From assembly GCF_900102685.1 (NCBI RefSeq), contig NZ_FMZA01000005.1, forward strand, positions 124,001-188,000: DNA of 64,000 nt, given 5' to 3'. Under the pieces are notes generated by a model that had not been told where the DNA came from, made no database searches, and saw only the letters and a list, made by a program, of their open reading frames with translations. Position numbers and translations under genes: made by a program. Below, piece by piece: positions 25,328-35,871 of this stretch; position 1 is the first letter of the stretch; every line of letters begins with the position of its first letter. The stretch is from Melghirimyces thermohalophilus (GTDB lineage Bacteria; Bacillota; Bacilli; Thermoactinomycetales; DSM-45169).

Positions 25328-25714
25328 ATGGAACAAGAATCAGTGATGCAGGAAGCCCTGCAACAATACAAAGAAGGTATCGGCATCTTTGAGCGTCACC
25401 TGCCTGAAGTGGCCCGGCAGTACCGGCGGTTTACGGAAGCATGCTTTGCCGAAGGGGATCTTTCCGTCAAAAATAAGCATCTGATTGGAGTTGCCCTGGG
25501 AGTGATGACCAACGATGAGTACTGCATCATTTATCACACCAAAGGATCCGTCGACCATGGGGCTACAGAAAAAGAGGTGTTAGAAGCGGCGGCCGTCGCC
25601 GGAGCTTTCGGGGGTGGAATGGCTATGTCCCAGGCGGTGACGATGCTGCAGGAGGCCTTAAAAGAGTTTCAAAACGGACACGGAACCGACCCCGGCCAGT
25701 CGATGAAACACTAG
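25328..25714 (+). CDS. carboxymuconolactone decarboxylase (CMD/AhpD-like) family protein
   Basis: 128 aa all-helical AhpD-like fold. The active-site helix reads NDEYCIIYHTKG, with Glu64, Cys66 and His70 in the family positions, but only one Cys rather than the CxxC of AhpD. It is likely an alkylhydroperoxidase- or decarboxylase-like redox protein. The ATG 25328 follows GGAGG. An in-frame ATG at 25289 lacks an RBS. It stands directly before the nitroreductase leader. Confidence 0.85.
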   Translation: MEQESVMQEALQQYKEGIGIFERHLPEVARQYRRFTEACFAEGDLSVKNKHLIGVALGVMTNDEYCIIYHTKGSVDHGATEKEVLEAAAVAGAFGGGMAMSQAVTMLQEALKEFQNGHGTDPGQSMKH

Positions 25715-25952
25715 AATTAGATGAATGGCTGTACCTGCTTAAGTTTCCCGTAAGATAGAAATATCAGCTACAGATACCACGAACTGATGAGCCTCCAGCC
25801 GAAGCGAAGGGGCTGTCCTGCTGCGGACAAGGGTGTTTAGATGATTGGTGCCCCTGCCGTCGCCGGATGCCTCTGCGGGAAGAGGGAGTTGTGTCTATAG
25901 GTGCAGTTTGGTTGTCCCCGTAGTGCACCGAGGGCTGGAAATCGTGTTACGA
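25715..25952 (+). ncRNA. candidate structured leader RNA of the nitroreductase gene
   Basis: A 238-base region with no gene and several close hairpins: CAGCC/GGCTG (25796-25815), GTCC/GGAC (25815-25828), CCTCT/AGAGG (25870-25885) and GGTGCA/TGCACC (25900-25929). It leads into a terminator that ends at the RBS of the nitroreductase. I could not match it to a known riboswitch class. No promoter was located with confidence, so the transcript start is unknown. Confidence 0.4.
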
Positions 25953-25983
25953 TGTTGTTGGGAACCGACCAACAACATTTTTT
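25953..25983 (+). terminator. terminator/attenuator directly before the nitroreductase RBS
   Basis: Perfect nine-pair stem TGTTGTTGG / CCAACAACA with a seven-base loop, followed by six T residues. The RBS AGGAGG starts two bases later. TTGGTT at 25908-25913 can pair with GACCAA (25967-25972) of the stem and could act as an antiterminator arm. Confidence 0.75.
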
Positions 25984-25995
25984 AGGAGGTCCTCC

Positions 25996-26646
25996 ATGGA
26001 AACCAAAGATGTACTGCGCCAACGACGTTCGGTCAAAGATTTTGACCCGGATCGCCGGGTGACCGACGAACAGTGGACTGAGCTGTTTGAATTGACCACC
26101 CTGGCACCTTCCGCCTGGAACTTTCAACATTACCAGTTGATCTTGGTCCAAGGACCCGAGGCGAAGAAACGACTCAGACAAGCGGCTATGGGTCAGGAAA
26201 AGGTGGAACAGGCTTCAGGGACCGTGGTGGTCTGCGGTGATCTCCATGCATATAAGCGGGCTCGCCGGGTGGCGGAGGAATTTGCCGACAAGGGATTTTA
26301 CGGTCCCGATGGACAGGAGAAGGTGGAGAAGCAGGCCGATATGATGCGTGACGCTTACGCCAATAACCCGGAAAAGGCCCGGGATGAAGCGATGCGTGCC
26401 GCCTCCCTCGCCGCAATGAGCCTGATGGTGGCAGCCGAGGACATGGGACTGGCCACCTGTCCGATGAGCGGCTTTTCTCCCGATCAGGTGCGGGAAGCGG
26501 TCCACTTGCCCGACCATCTGTTCCCGGTGATGTTGATCGCCGTCGGTTATAAAGGAAATTTCAACCTGTCCCGGTGTGCTCGCCTTCCTCTCGAGGAAGT
26601 GGTGCATATCGACGGGTATGGGAAAGCATTCTCCCCTCAATCGTAA
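25996..26646 (+). CDS. nitroreductase-family flavoprotein
   Basis: 216 aa FMN-dependent oxidoreductase. The FMN-phosphate motif RQRRSVKDFDP is at the N-terminus, the LAPSAWNFQHYQLI segment follows, and the C-terminal GLATCPMSGFSPDQVREA is typical of the YodC/YfkO branch. It reduces nitroaromatics, quinones or flavins with NAD(P)H. The ATG 25996 follows AGGAGG. Transcription must pass an intrinsic terminator placed immediately upstream, so expression is probably controlled by attenuation. Confidence 0.9.
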   Translation: METKDVLRQRRSVKDFDPDRRVTDEQWTELFELTTLAPSAWNFQHYQLILVQGPEAKKRLRQAAMGQEKVEQASGTVVVCGDLHAYKRARRVAEEFADKGFYGPDGQEKVEKQADMMRDAYANNPEKARDEAMRAASLAAMSLMVAAEDMGLATCPMSGFSPDQVREAVHLPDHLFPVMLIAVGYKGNFNLSRCARLPLEEVVHIDGYGKAFSPQS

Positions 26647-26744
26647 AAGATTGGGTTCTCCCTTTTAGCGTGCCCCGTCAAGGACGGTTCAGGTCCTCAA
26701 ATCTGGTGATAGCCGATTTGGTAAGGATTTGGAGACGTGATATC

Positions 26745-26942
26745 ATGGCACCGTACTTCGAGAAGGGAGAGGTTCTTATCTTAAACCAAAAAGTTTCCGC
26801 CAGTATCCGAAAAGCCATGTTCTCCTCCCACCACATCACCTATGCCGAATATGCCAACAATCTGGAAAAACGGCTGGAGGTGGAGCAGAAGCGGGAGCGG
26901 GAATACAAAAAAGCCAAACGACTGGTGGCGGAAACGGCATGA
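26745..26942 (+). CDS. small basic coiled-coil-like protein, function unknown
   Basis: 65 aa. The second half is a long charged helix (YANNLEKRLEVEQKREREYK). The ATG 26745 follows GGAGACGTGATATC, a moderate RBS. A terminator follows the stop. No family is recognised. It has 98 bases separating it from the nitroreductase gene and may be its own unit. Confidence 0.5.
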   Translation: MAPYFEKGEVLILNQKVSASIRKAMFSSHHITYAEYANNLEKRLEVEQKREREYKKAKRLVAETA

Positions 26943-26969
26943 CCCCATAAGAGTTTGAGCGTGCAAGAA

Positions 26970-26995
26970 GCCGGCGGTGAAAACCGCCGGCTTTT
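26970..26995 (+). terminator. terminator
   Basis: GCCGGCGGT (26970-26978) pairs with ACCGCCGGC (26983-26991), then TTTT. Confidence 0.85.
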
Positions 26996-27058
26996 GTCTG
27001 CGCACTTTTCGGAAGTGATATAATGGCTGTGGATCAAAAAGGAAAAAAGGGTGAGTCG

Positions 27059-28840
27059 ATGACAGCAACATACCGTTTGACCTGGGATATGGAGACGTTT
27101 TTCCCCGGCGGGAGCGCTTCTTCCTCCTTTCAAGATTTTCTCGATCAGTTGGAGACAGACATGAAGGCCTTTGACGAGTGGATCGATCGCTTGTCCCGAG
27201 AGGGATCGCAAGATTTGGAACCTTGGCGTCAGGTCTTGGAAACTGTCCAAGATTTGAGCGCTCGTCTCGGTGAAGCGGGTGCCTTTACCGTCTGCCTCGC
27301 CTCACAAAATGTGAAAGACGAACAGGCGAAAATCCTTCAAGGGCGGTTGTCCCAAACCGGCGCTGCCTTCCGCTCGACGATGACACAGTTGGATCGCCTT
27401 TTTTTGGAGATGCCTAACTCCCAATGGGAGGCCTTGTTGCAGCACCCGGAGATCCAGCCGATCGCCTTTCCCTTGGCTGAACGACGTCAGCGTGCCGCGG
27501 AGAAGCTGCCTGCGGATATGGAAAGCCTGGCGGGGGATCTTGCGGTGGACGGTTACCATGCCTGGGGGGAGCTTTATAACACGGTGGTTGGCCGGATGAC
27601 GATTCCCTTCGAGGGTGAAGAACTCTCTGTTGGACAGGCGGCCAACAAATTGTCCAGCAGCGACCGGGAGATCCGGCGGAAGGTCTTCCATGAACTGAAT
27701 AAAGCCTGGGCGCGGGAGGAAGACCTTTTGGTCTCCACGTTGAACCACCTTTCCGGCTACCGGCTCAATCTCTACCGTCACAGGGGTTGGGAGTCCGTAT
27801 TAAAAGAACCCCTGGAAATCAACCGGATGACTGAAGAAACGCTGACCACGATGTGGGAAGTGATCCGTCGCAACAAAGATCTTCTCCTTCGCTTCTTTGA
27901 GCGGAAAGCCTCCCTGCTCGGTTTACATAAGCTGAGCTGGTATGATGTGTACGCACCGCTGTCGAGAGAGGAATCCCATGTTTCCTACGATGAAGCCGCC
28001 CAATTTATCATGGACCATTTCCGTCGCTTCCATCCGGCCATGGCCGATTTTGCCCAACGCGCCTTTAGCGAGCGCTGGATCGAGGCAGAGGACCGTCCTG
28101 GAAAACGGCCAGGGGGATTTTGCACCAGTTTTCCGCTGAGCAAACAATCCCGCATTTTTATGACCTTCTCCGGTTCGGCGGACAATGTGGCCACCTTGGC
28201 CCACGAACTGGGGCATGCCTACCATCAGCATGTGATGGAAGATCTGCCGCTGATGGTGCAGGATTACGCCATGAATGTGGCGGAGACGGCCTCCACTTTT
28301 GCCGAATCCATCGTCGCCGATGCGTCGATTCGGAACGCCCCGAGCAAAGAACAGGAGATCGCCCTCCTCGAGGGAAAAATTCAGCGTGCCGCCGCCTTTT
28401 TTATGGATATCCACGCCCGTTTCCTCTTTGAAACCCGCTTTTACGAAGAACGGAAAAAAGGGTTGGTCAGCGCGGATCGGATGAAGGAACTCATCCTGGA
28501 GGCGGAAAAGGAAGCCTTCTGCGGAGCGTTGGAGGAGTATCATCCCTATTTCTGGGCCTCCAAACTTCATTTTTATATCACGGAAGTGCCCTTTTACAAT
28601 TTCCCCTATACCTTCGGTTATCTGTTCAGCACCGGCTTGTACAGCCGTGCTCTCAAGGAAGGGTCCGCTTTTGCCGACAAATATGTGGCCCTGTTGCGGG
28701 ATACCGGCCGTATGACCGTGGAAGAGCTGGCCCAGAAACATTTGGGGGTCGACCTGACCCAACCGGATTTCTGGCAGGAAGCCGTCGACCTGGTTCAGGC
28801 AGACATCCACCGGTTCCTGGAGTTGACAGACGAAAGCTAA
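27059..28840 (+). CDS. oligoendopeptidase F (M3B metallopeptidase)
   Basis: 593 aa, matching the PepF/M3 subgroup length. It cleaves short peptides in the cytosol. The zinc motif HELGH begins at His382, with the downstream ETASTFAES supplying the third ligand (Glu). ATG 27059 is chosen over the in-frame ATG at 27023 because that codon overlaps a perfect TATAAT (27019-27024), the likely -10 box, and AAAAAAGGGTGAG precedes 27059. Single-gene unit. Confidence 0.92.
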   Translation: MTATYRLTWDMETFFPGGSASSSFQDFLDQLETDMKAFDEWIDRLSREGSQDLEPWRQVLETVQDLSARLGEAGAFTVCLASQNVKDEQAKILQGRLSQTGAAFRSTMTQLDRLFLEMPNSQWEALLQHPEIQPIAFPLAERRQRAAEKLPADMESLAGDLAVDGYHAWGELYNTVVGRMTIPFEGEELSVGQAANKLSSSDREIRRKVFHELNKAWAREEDLLVSTLNHLSGYRLNLYRHRGWESVLKEPLEINRMTEETLTTMWEVIRRNKDLLLRFFERKASLLGLHKLSWYDVYAPLSREESHVSYDEAAQFIMDHFRRFHPAMADFAQRAFSERWIEAEDRPGKRPGGFCTSFPLSKQSRIFMTFSGSADNVATLAHELGHAYHQHVMEDLPLMVQDYAMNVAETASTFAESIVADASIRNAPSKEQEIALLEGKIQRAAAFFMDIHARFLFETRFYEERKKGLVSADRMKELILEAEKEAFCGALEEYHPYFWASKLHFYITEVPFYNFPYTFGYLFSTGLYSRALKEGSAFADKYVALLRDTGRMTVEELAQKHLGVDLTQPDFWQEAVDLVQADIHRFLELTDES

Positions 28841-28863
28841 TCCAATCAACAGCAGACCATAGT

Positions 28864-28887
28864 CCTCCTTACTGGGAGGGCTTTTTT
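28864..28887 (+). terminator. terminator of the pepF gene
   Basis: CCTCC / GGAGG hairpin (28864-28868, 28875-28879), then GC and six T residues. Confidence 0.75.
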
Positions 28888-28942
28888 CGTGAAGGGGGGA
28901 TAAAGTTTTTGACGAAATAATCAGTGATGGGAGGTGATCGAT

Positions 28943-29557
28943 ATGAAAGAGGGAGAGCTGATTCAACTCCAAGGCCCTCGGGTGATCCTGCGGGATGTGC
29001 GGGCGGATGATTTGGAGGATTTCTGGTATTGGCAAGTGGAGGCGGAAGACCGGGAACACCAGCGTTGGAATGGGCCTTACGCCCCTGTGGAGGTTCCATC
29101 CCGGGAAGATTTTGACCGTTCGTGGGAAGGGAGCTCAAGAGAGTCGGTACAGCGGCGGTTCGCCGCCGGCTGATCATCGAAATCGATGGCAAAGTGAAGG
29201 GGACGGTTAGCCGGTACTGGGTGGATCGGGTGACCGACGGGCTGGAGATCGGGCTGGTGATCTACGACTCCCGCTGCTGGTCGTGAGGTATGGGACCGAA
29301 GCCTATCAGATGTGGATCGACTACCTCTTCACTCAGATGAAAGCGATCCGTCGCCTCGGCATCTCCACCTGGTCAGGCAACCGACGGATGACCCGCCTGA
29401 CCCCCGCTGCGGGATGGTGGAGGAAGGCCGGATCCGCCAAGCCCGCATTGTCGAGGGGAAGCCCTACGATTCGGTCAAGCTGGGGATCCTGCGGGAGGAG
29501 TGGGAACAGGGAAGCCGTTCTTCGATTCCTATGCTGAAGCCTAGTGCCGAGGGCTAG
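28943..29557 (+). pseudogene. GNAT (RimJ/RimL-type) acetyltransferase with three frameshifts
   Basis: The reading starts at ATG 28943 behind GGGAGGTGA with an acetyltransferase N-terminus (PRVILRDVRADDLEDFWYW). It continues in a second frame from about 29130 (AAVRRRLIIEIDGKVKGTVS) to about 29280, in a third from there (YGTEAYQMWIDYLFTQMKAI, then STWSGNRRMTRL), and shifts again near 29403 (CGMVEEGRIRQARIVEGK, then GILREEWEQ). All family blocks are present in order, so the gene decayed by small indels rather than deletion. Assembly error at three places is possible but less likely. Confidence 0.8.
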
Positions 29558-29607
29558 AAGCGTTGTGATTCATGGCGGTTGATTTGGAAAAGGACCCCGG
29601 AACAAAA

Positions 29608-29690
29608 GGGCTGGCGCCCTTTAATCGAGGTTGCACCCACGGGCAATACAAAGTAGGAGGGCTGGCGCCCTTTAAAATAGAGGTTGCACC
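29608..29690. repeat. two copies of a 30-32 base repeat
   Basis: Copy 1 at 29608-29637 and copy 2 at 29659-29690, 51 bases apart start to start. Both share GGGCTGGCGCCCTTTAA and GAGGTTGCACC. Each has a small hairpin GGGC-TGGC-GCCC. The surrounding 29558-29885 shows no gene. It could be a dispersed noncoding repeat family. Confidence 0.55.
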
Positions 29691-29885
29691 ACAGGAAAAA
29701 ATGGCGGTGGAGCATAAAGGAAGCAAGGTCTCTTAGGGGCAATTCAAGACAGCTTTGCCTCTGCCTCATGAGGATCTGCAAAACTTTATACCGAGACCGA
29801 CCGGAAACGGAGTGAGTCGGCGAGCCTTATGGTTCCGGCGGTGCAGCTTCGGGTATATCCCGCCACTGGCTTTCACAACGCTCTT

Positions 29886-30416
29886 CTAAGACAACTCCCA
29901 TTCCACCAGCCCCGCCGGGTCGATAGCATTTTCGTATCCCGTCACCGCTTGGATAACCGTTTCGTGGCAGACGACAATGACACAGTGGTGATTCCGGTAG
30001 CGGGACAACACCCCCTGGCTCCGGTTTCGTACGCTCTCCATCGTCTCCCAGGGCCGCTCTTCCCCGTCGGGGTAACGGCCTCTGTGGCGGCGGAAGTCGG
30101 CCCGGAGCGTCTTTAACTGTTCATAGGTGTCATAGGAAAGGGATTTGTCCGGCAGCCACTCATGCAGATCATACTCCACAAAGAGCGGCAAATCCTGAAC
30201 GCGGCTGAGGATAGCTGCCGTCTGCATGGCTCGGGTATAGGGAGAAGACAGAATAAATTCGCCGGCGGCGAGCCGCGGATCTGCGGCAGTGGCTTCCGCC
30301 TGTCGGATACCCCGTGTCGATAAGGGAACGAGATCGCGCTGCACCCCGACCATAACCCGTTCTTCTGTGATTTTCCAATCGGGTTCACCGTGTCTCACTA
30401 GGTAAAATCGTGTCAA
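29886..30416 (-). CDS. histidine phosphatase (phosphoglycerate mutase-like) family protein
   Basis: 176 aa. The catalytic LVRHGEPDW (phospho-accepting His8) is near the start, the second Arg block is SSPYTRAMQTA and the late catalytic His is in VVCHETVIQAV. It is a cofactor-independent phosphatase acting on small phosphate esters. The ATG 30416 lies behind GAAGGAGGGACTGC. It is unlinked to the cobalamin phosphatase at 58.8 kb. Confidence 0.88.
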   Translation of the reverse strand: MTRFYLVRHGEPDWKITEERVMVGVQRDLVPLSTRGIRQAEATAADPRLAAGEFILSSPYTRAMQTAAILSRVQDLPLFVEYDLHEWLPDKSLSYDTYEQLKTLRADFRRHRGRYPDGEERPWETMESVRNRSQGVLSRYRNHHCVIVVCHETVIQAVTGYENAIDPAGLVEWELS

Positions 30417-30581
30417 GAGCAGTCCCTCCTTCAGGATGAAACAATGATGAGAGGCTGGCCATTCGACTTGAGGGAGACGCTTACCGAAGTGACGGACAGA
30501 AAGTCACCTTCGGATCAGTAATTATAAATAAGGTAGAGATCGGTTCGTATTCATCCAATTCTTTTGCCAGGGGGAGAGGAA

Positions 30582-30923
30582 ATGGAATTTAAAAGTTATG
30601 AGGAGTTTTGGCCCTTTTATCTTTCCCAGCACAGCAAGCCGGAAACACGTCGCTGGCATTTTGTCGGTACGTCACTGGTGTTCGTCTGTTTGGTGCTGGC
30701 TTTGGTGGTAAAATGGTGGTTTGTCCTGCTGGCACCGGTGCTCGCCTACGGATTGGCCTGGTACAGTCATTTCTATGTAGAAGGCAATAAACCCGCCACC
30801 TTCGGTCATCCATTCTGGTCCTTGCGCGCTGATTTCCGGATGTTCTTTTTGATCCTGACCGGACAGATCGATGAGGAAATCAAAAAAGCCCGAGGAAAGG
30901 ATTCGGAACAGCTGCAGGCATAA
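30582..30923 (+). CDS. DUF962 / Mpo1-like membrane protein
   Basis: 113 aa. The N-terminus YEEFWPFYLSQHSKPETRRWHFVG holds the conserved His residues of the Mpo1/DUF962 family (yeast Mpo1 is an iron-dependent fatty-acid alpha-dioxygenase). Two membrane helices cover about 26-64, then HFYVEGNKPATFGHPFWSL supplies the second His cluster. ATG 30582 follows GGGGGAGAGG. A role in lipid oxidation is an inference from the family. Confidence 0.82.
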   Translation: MEFKSYEEFWPFYLSQHSKPETRRWHFVGTSLVFVCLVLALVVKWWFVLLAPVLAYGLAWYSHFYVEGNKPATFGHPFWSLRADFRMFFLILTGQIDEEIKKARGKDSEQLQA

Positions 30924-30985
30924 GCAAAGACCTTTGATCTCAACAAGAATCATACGTCTTTTTTCCGGGGAAAGCAAAGATGTCG

Positions 30986-31014
30986 GACTTCCTATAAAGG
31001 AAGTCTATTTTTTT
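30986..31014 (+). terminator. terminator of the DUF962 gene
   Basis: GACTTCC (30986-30992) pairs with GGAAGTC (30999-31005), then TA and seven T residues. Confidence 0.85.
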
Positions 31015-31092
31015 GCTGTGAAAAAACGCATGGAAGGAGGAGTTCCGGCTCAAACTGAGAAGAAATCTCATCTTCGATCTTGTGAAAGAAAT

Positions 31093-31119
31093 AAAAAAGC
31101 CCCCTCCTTCGGAGGCGGC
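31093..31119 (-). terminator. terminator of the DJ-1/PfpI operon
   Basis: GCCGCCTCC / GGAGGGGGC on the minus strand with a three-base loop, then TTTTTT. Confidence 0.85.
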
Positions 31120-31125
31120 AAACGG

Positions 31126-31314
31126 TTAGTCCCCTTTTTCTTTGTCCAGTGATGTCGGAGGGCGAGTGGAATCGTCGGATTCCCGCTTGAGATACCATCC
31201 GTTTCCCACCGGGCGGTATAGGTGGCGGTTGTCTTGGTGAAGAGGACAAAAATCACACCTTCCGCCGGGACGGTGTCGATAGCAACGGATACAGCGGATC
31301 GGTTTTCCGTTCAT
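31126..31314 (-). CDS. Cys-rich miniprotein coupled to DJ-1/PfpI
   Basis: 62 aa. Two CxxC pairs, Cys8-Cys11 and Cys20-Cys23, with His26 close by, predict a small zinc knuckle or redox site (PIRCIRCYRHRPGGRCDFC). The rest is polar and basic. Its ATG overlaps the upstream DJ-1/PfpI stop by four bases (ATGA), which strongly supports a real, translationally coupled gene. No known family is recognised. Confidence 0.7.
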   Translation of the reverse strand: MNGKPIRCIRCYRHRPGGRCDFCPLHQDNRHLYRPVGNGWYLKRESDDSTRPPTSLDKEKGD

Positions 31315-31835
31315 TTTTTGGCTAATAGATCACAGTAGGCCTTGGCGTAGGGCGCCAGGTCCGGTGGGCGGCGGCTGGATACCAGGTTTCCGTCGACCAC
31401 AACCGGTTCATCCACCCAGGTGGCGCCGGCGTTGATCATATCATCTTTGATCCCCGGTGTGGAGGTGACTGTTCGATTCTGCAAAATCCCCGCGGAAATC
31501 AGTACCCAGCCGGCGTGGCAAATCTGACCGATCGGTTTTCCGGCCCGGTCCATCTCCTGAATGAAGGAGTGTACCTCGGGGAAACGGCGGATTTTGTCCG
31601 GAGCCCATCCCCCAGGGACCAGAACACCGTCATAGTCTCTCGGGTCCAGTTCCGCATAAGCTTTGTCGGAAGTGGCTGGAACGCCGTATTTACCATTGTA
31701 TACTTTGCCGGCTTCATCGCCGGCGAGATCGACCTTCGCCCCTTCCTCTCGGAGTCGGATGACCGGATACCAGAGTTCCAAGTCTTCAAATTCCCGATCG
31801 ACAAAGCAGACAACCTTCTTTCCTTTCAATCGCAT
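31311..31835 (-). CDS. DJ-1/PfpI-family protein (glutamine amidotransferase-like)
   Basis: 174 aa. The nucleophile elbow is QICHAGW with Cys106-His107, and the acidic partner lies in the N-terminal EFEDLELWYP. PfpI-type proteins act as proteases, chaperones or deglycases in carbonyl and general stress. The ATG 31835 is behind TAGGAGGTTG. It is first in a two-gene minus-strand operon with the Cys-rich miniprotein. Confidence 0.9.
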   Translation of the reverse strand: MRLKGKKVVCFVDREFEDLELWYPVIRLREEGAKVDLAGDEAGKVYNGKYGVPATSDKAYAELDPRDYDGVLVPGGWAPDKIRRFPEVHSFIQEMDRAGKPIGQICHAGWVLISAGILQNRTVTSTPGIKDDMINAGATWVDEPVVVDGNLVSSRRPPDLAPYAKAYCDLLAKK

Positions 31836-31953
31836 CCAATCAACCTCCTAAAGCGGGATCCTCCCGTGGTGGCGAGACGGATTTGTCTTTTTAGCATATA
31901 ATGTAGAAAGGAATGCAAGCCTTGAATCCCTCAAGTATCTAATATAGAATAAT

Positions 31954-31993
31954 CATTAGTTGAGAATGAGTTTAAACACTAATGGTTCTCAAC
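31954..31993. promoter_or_regulatory. overlapping inverted repeats upstream of sufC
   Basis: CATTAGT (31954-31960) pairs with ACTAATG (31978-31984). GTTGAGAA (31959-31966) pairs with TTCTCAAC (31986-31993). A palindrome GTTTAAAC (31969-31976) lies in the middle. The arms interleave, so only one hairpin can form at a time, or a dimeric repressor such as a Fur- or iron-sulfur-sensing regulator could bind. The regulator is not known. Confidence 0.45.
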
Positions 31994-32092
31994 GCTCCTA
32001 TCGTACCATATCTATTGCCACCTGCAAACGGGGCTTCTCGGCCCGGTTTGTTTATGATATATGGTGAATTGAAGATGATGGAGGAATGCAGA

Positions 32093-32881
32093 ATGGCGAC
32101 ATCACCCAAACTGACGATAAACGATCTGCACGTATCCATTGAGGAGAAGGAAATCCTCAAAGGAATCGATTTGGAGATTAATGGCGGGGAAATCCACGCC
32201 ATCATGGGTCCCAACGGGACCGGGAAAAGCACCCTGGCCCAAGCGTTGATGGGGCACCCCCGGTATGAGGTGACCGGAGGCCAGGTCCACCTGGATGGAG
32301 AAGATGTGTTGGAGATGGAAGTGGATGAGCGAGCCCGGAAGGGGCTCTTCCTCGCGATGCAGTATCCCAGCGAGATCAACGGGGTGACCAACTCCGATTT
32401 CCTGCGCAGTGCGATCAACGCTAAGCGGGGAGAGGGCAACGAAGTCTCTATCATGAAGTTTATGAAACAGCTGGATAAAAAGATGGATCAGTTGGGGATG
32501 GATGAATCCTTTGCCAACCGTTATCTGAACGAGGGCTTCTCCGGAGGGGAGAAGAAGCGGAACGAGATCTTGCAACTCTTGATGTTGGAACCGCGGATCG
32601 CCATCCTGGACGAAGTCGACTCCGGGCTGGATATTGATGCGCTCAAAGTGGTGGCTAACGGTGTCAACTCCATGCGCAACCCCGACACCGGGTTTTTGAT
32701 CATCACGCACTATCAGCGCTTGCTCAACTATATCAAACCGGACTATGTACATGTGGTGATGCAGGGACGGGTTGTCAAATCTGGCGGCCCCGAGCTGGCG
32801 GAACGGCTGGAAGCAGAAGGTTACGACTGGGTAAAAGAAGAGCTGGGAATCGAAGACGAAACTGTCGAGAGTCAGGCTTAA
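32093..32881 (+). CDS. sufC: Fe-S cluster assembly ATPase SufC
   Basis: 262 aa ABC-type ATPase that works with SufB and SufD as the cluster scaffold. Walker A is GPNGTGKST (39-47), the signature is GFSGGEKKRNE (148-158) and Walker B runs into ILDEVDSGLD (171-180). ATG 32093 follows GGAGG; longer in-frame starts from 31982 fall in the regulatory repeats. First gene of sufCDSUB, the same order as in Bacillus. Confidence 0.96.
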   Translation: MATSPKLTINDLHVSIEEKEILKGIDLEINGGEIHAIMGPNGTGKSTLAQALMGHPRYEVTGGQVHLDGEDVLEMEVDERARKGLFLAMQYPSEINGVTNSDFLRSAINAKRGEGNEVSIMKFMKQLDKKMDQLGMDESFANRYLNEGFSGGEKKRNEILQLLMLEPRIAILDEVDSGLDIDALKVVANGVNSMRNPDTGFLIITHYQRLLNYIKPDYVHVVMQGRVVKSGGPELAERLEAEGYDWVKEELGIEDETVESQA

Positions 32882-32900
32882 CGAGAGGGGGGGTGTCCTG

Positions 32901-35846
<2,946 letters not shown>

Positions 35847-35871
35847 TCCTACCTCAAAGGAGGGGATTCAA

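Noticed and set aside
25784-25812. CTGATGAG followed by CGAAG, resembling a hammerhead ribozyme core
   Set aside because: The second conserved block CGAAAC and the required stem II pairing and cleavage-site helix are not present.
27923-29059. 378-codon minus-strand frame opposite oligoendopeptidase F
   Set aside because: Antisense to a gene with a clear HELGH motif; no supporting RBS.
29608-29690. Possible minimal CRISPR array
   Set aside because: Only two imperfect units with a 21-base gap, no cas genes, and the unit contains its own hairpin.
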